Positions 63,942-64,000 of a stretch of DNA of 64,000 bases are shown here, in pieces (the stretch's first letter is position 1; the number at the start of each line of letters is the position of its first letter). This stretch comes from Salinigranum rubrum (GTDB lineage Archaea; Halobacteriota; Halobacteria; Halobacteriales; Haloferacaceae). A model generated the notes under the pieces. The model was not told the DNA's origin, did not search any database, and was given only the letters and a program-made list of their open reading frames with translations. The translations under genes and the position numbers were made by a program. The stretch spans positions 1 through 64,000 of the forward strand of contig NZ_CP026310.1 of assembly GCF_002906575.1 (NCBI RefSeq), in the 5' to 3' direction.

Positions 63942-64000
63942 TCAGCCATTGACAGACTCAGTACTCTCGTCTTCATCCTGTGCGTCTGGTTCGTATAAAA

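Overview
The window is haloarchaeal DNA (class Halobacteria). It is GC-rich with acidic, Asp/Glu-heavy proteins, starts that look leaderless, an Orc1/Cdc6 initiator, a TFB, HTH_10 (bacterio-opsin-activator type) regulators, TrkA/UspA/APC modules, an arsR-arsM pair and remnants of IS6 and probably IS200/IS605 elements. The species cannot be named from sequence alone. An origin, two toxin-antitoxin modules and many gene relics suggest an accessory region of a chromosome or a megaplasmid; which one cannot be decided here.

Layout. 0-20 kb is a mosaic of small oxidoreductase-type enzymes (NAD-dependent epimerases, VOC/glyoxalase proteins, RidA, nitroreductase, ABM monooxygenases, RibD-type reductases) with seven HTH_10 regulator loci, of which only some are intact. 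Two short regulatory sequences recur: an element close to GCATGCACGCCACCTTTA (five copies, two ahead of sister HTH_10 genes) and a palindrome centred on TGAACATGTTCA (one copy ahead of each tandem ABM gene). 20-23 kb holds an HTH_10-type regulator divergent from a complete ilvD and a small conserved gene. 23.1-24.3 kb has no gene and is full of hairpins.

24.3-30.5 kb is a replication-origin region: a VapBC-type pair, a TumE/TumA-like pair, and an orc1/cdc6 gene flanked on both sides by about ten ORB-like repeats (CCCC-TTTTCGAGTTGTAA type). The whole is bracketed by two copies of one inverted repeat (TTAACCAACAT, N19, ATGTTGGTTAA) that I cannot assign to anything known.

30.9-38.8 kb and 48.6-55.9 kb carry transporters with UspA stress domains fused to their C-termini: three APC permeases and, unusually, one FNT channel. 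Stand-alone UspA genes, a 49-residue zinc-ribbon protein and an Lrp-TrkA_C regulator accompany them. 38.9-46.4 kb looks like a cell-surface/lipid-linked glycan locus (GT39-like membrane glycosyltransferase, arylsulfotransferase, YdjM-like protein, SBP5 lipoprotein, PAP2 protein), but three adjacent genes carry four single-base frameshifts. 46.4-48.3 kb has a truncated merA and a glutaredoxin-like gene. 56.4-58.2 kb is an arsenic locus (arsR, arsM, broken arsC). The end holds a lipoprotein, a large unknown membrane protein, an AKR relic, a frameshifted TFB and a PD-(D/E)XK nuclease.

The main theme is decay and rearrangement around an origin. Most frameshifts are single-base changes, several in short homopolymers, so sequencing error must be excluded before calling them real pseudogenes.
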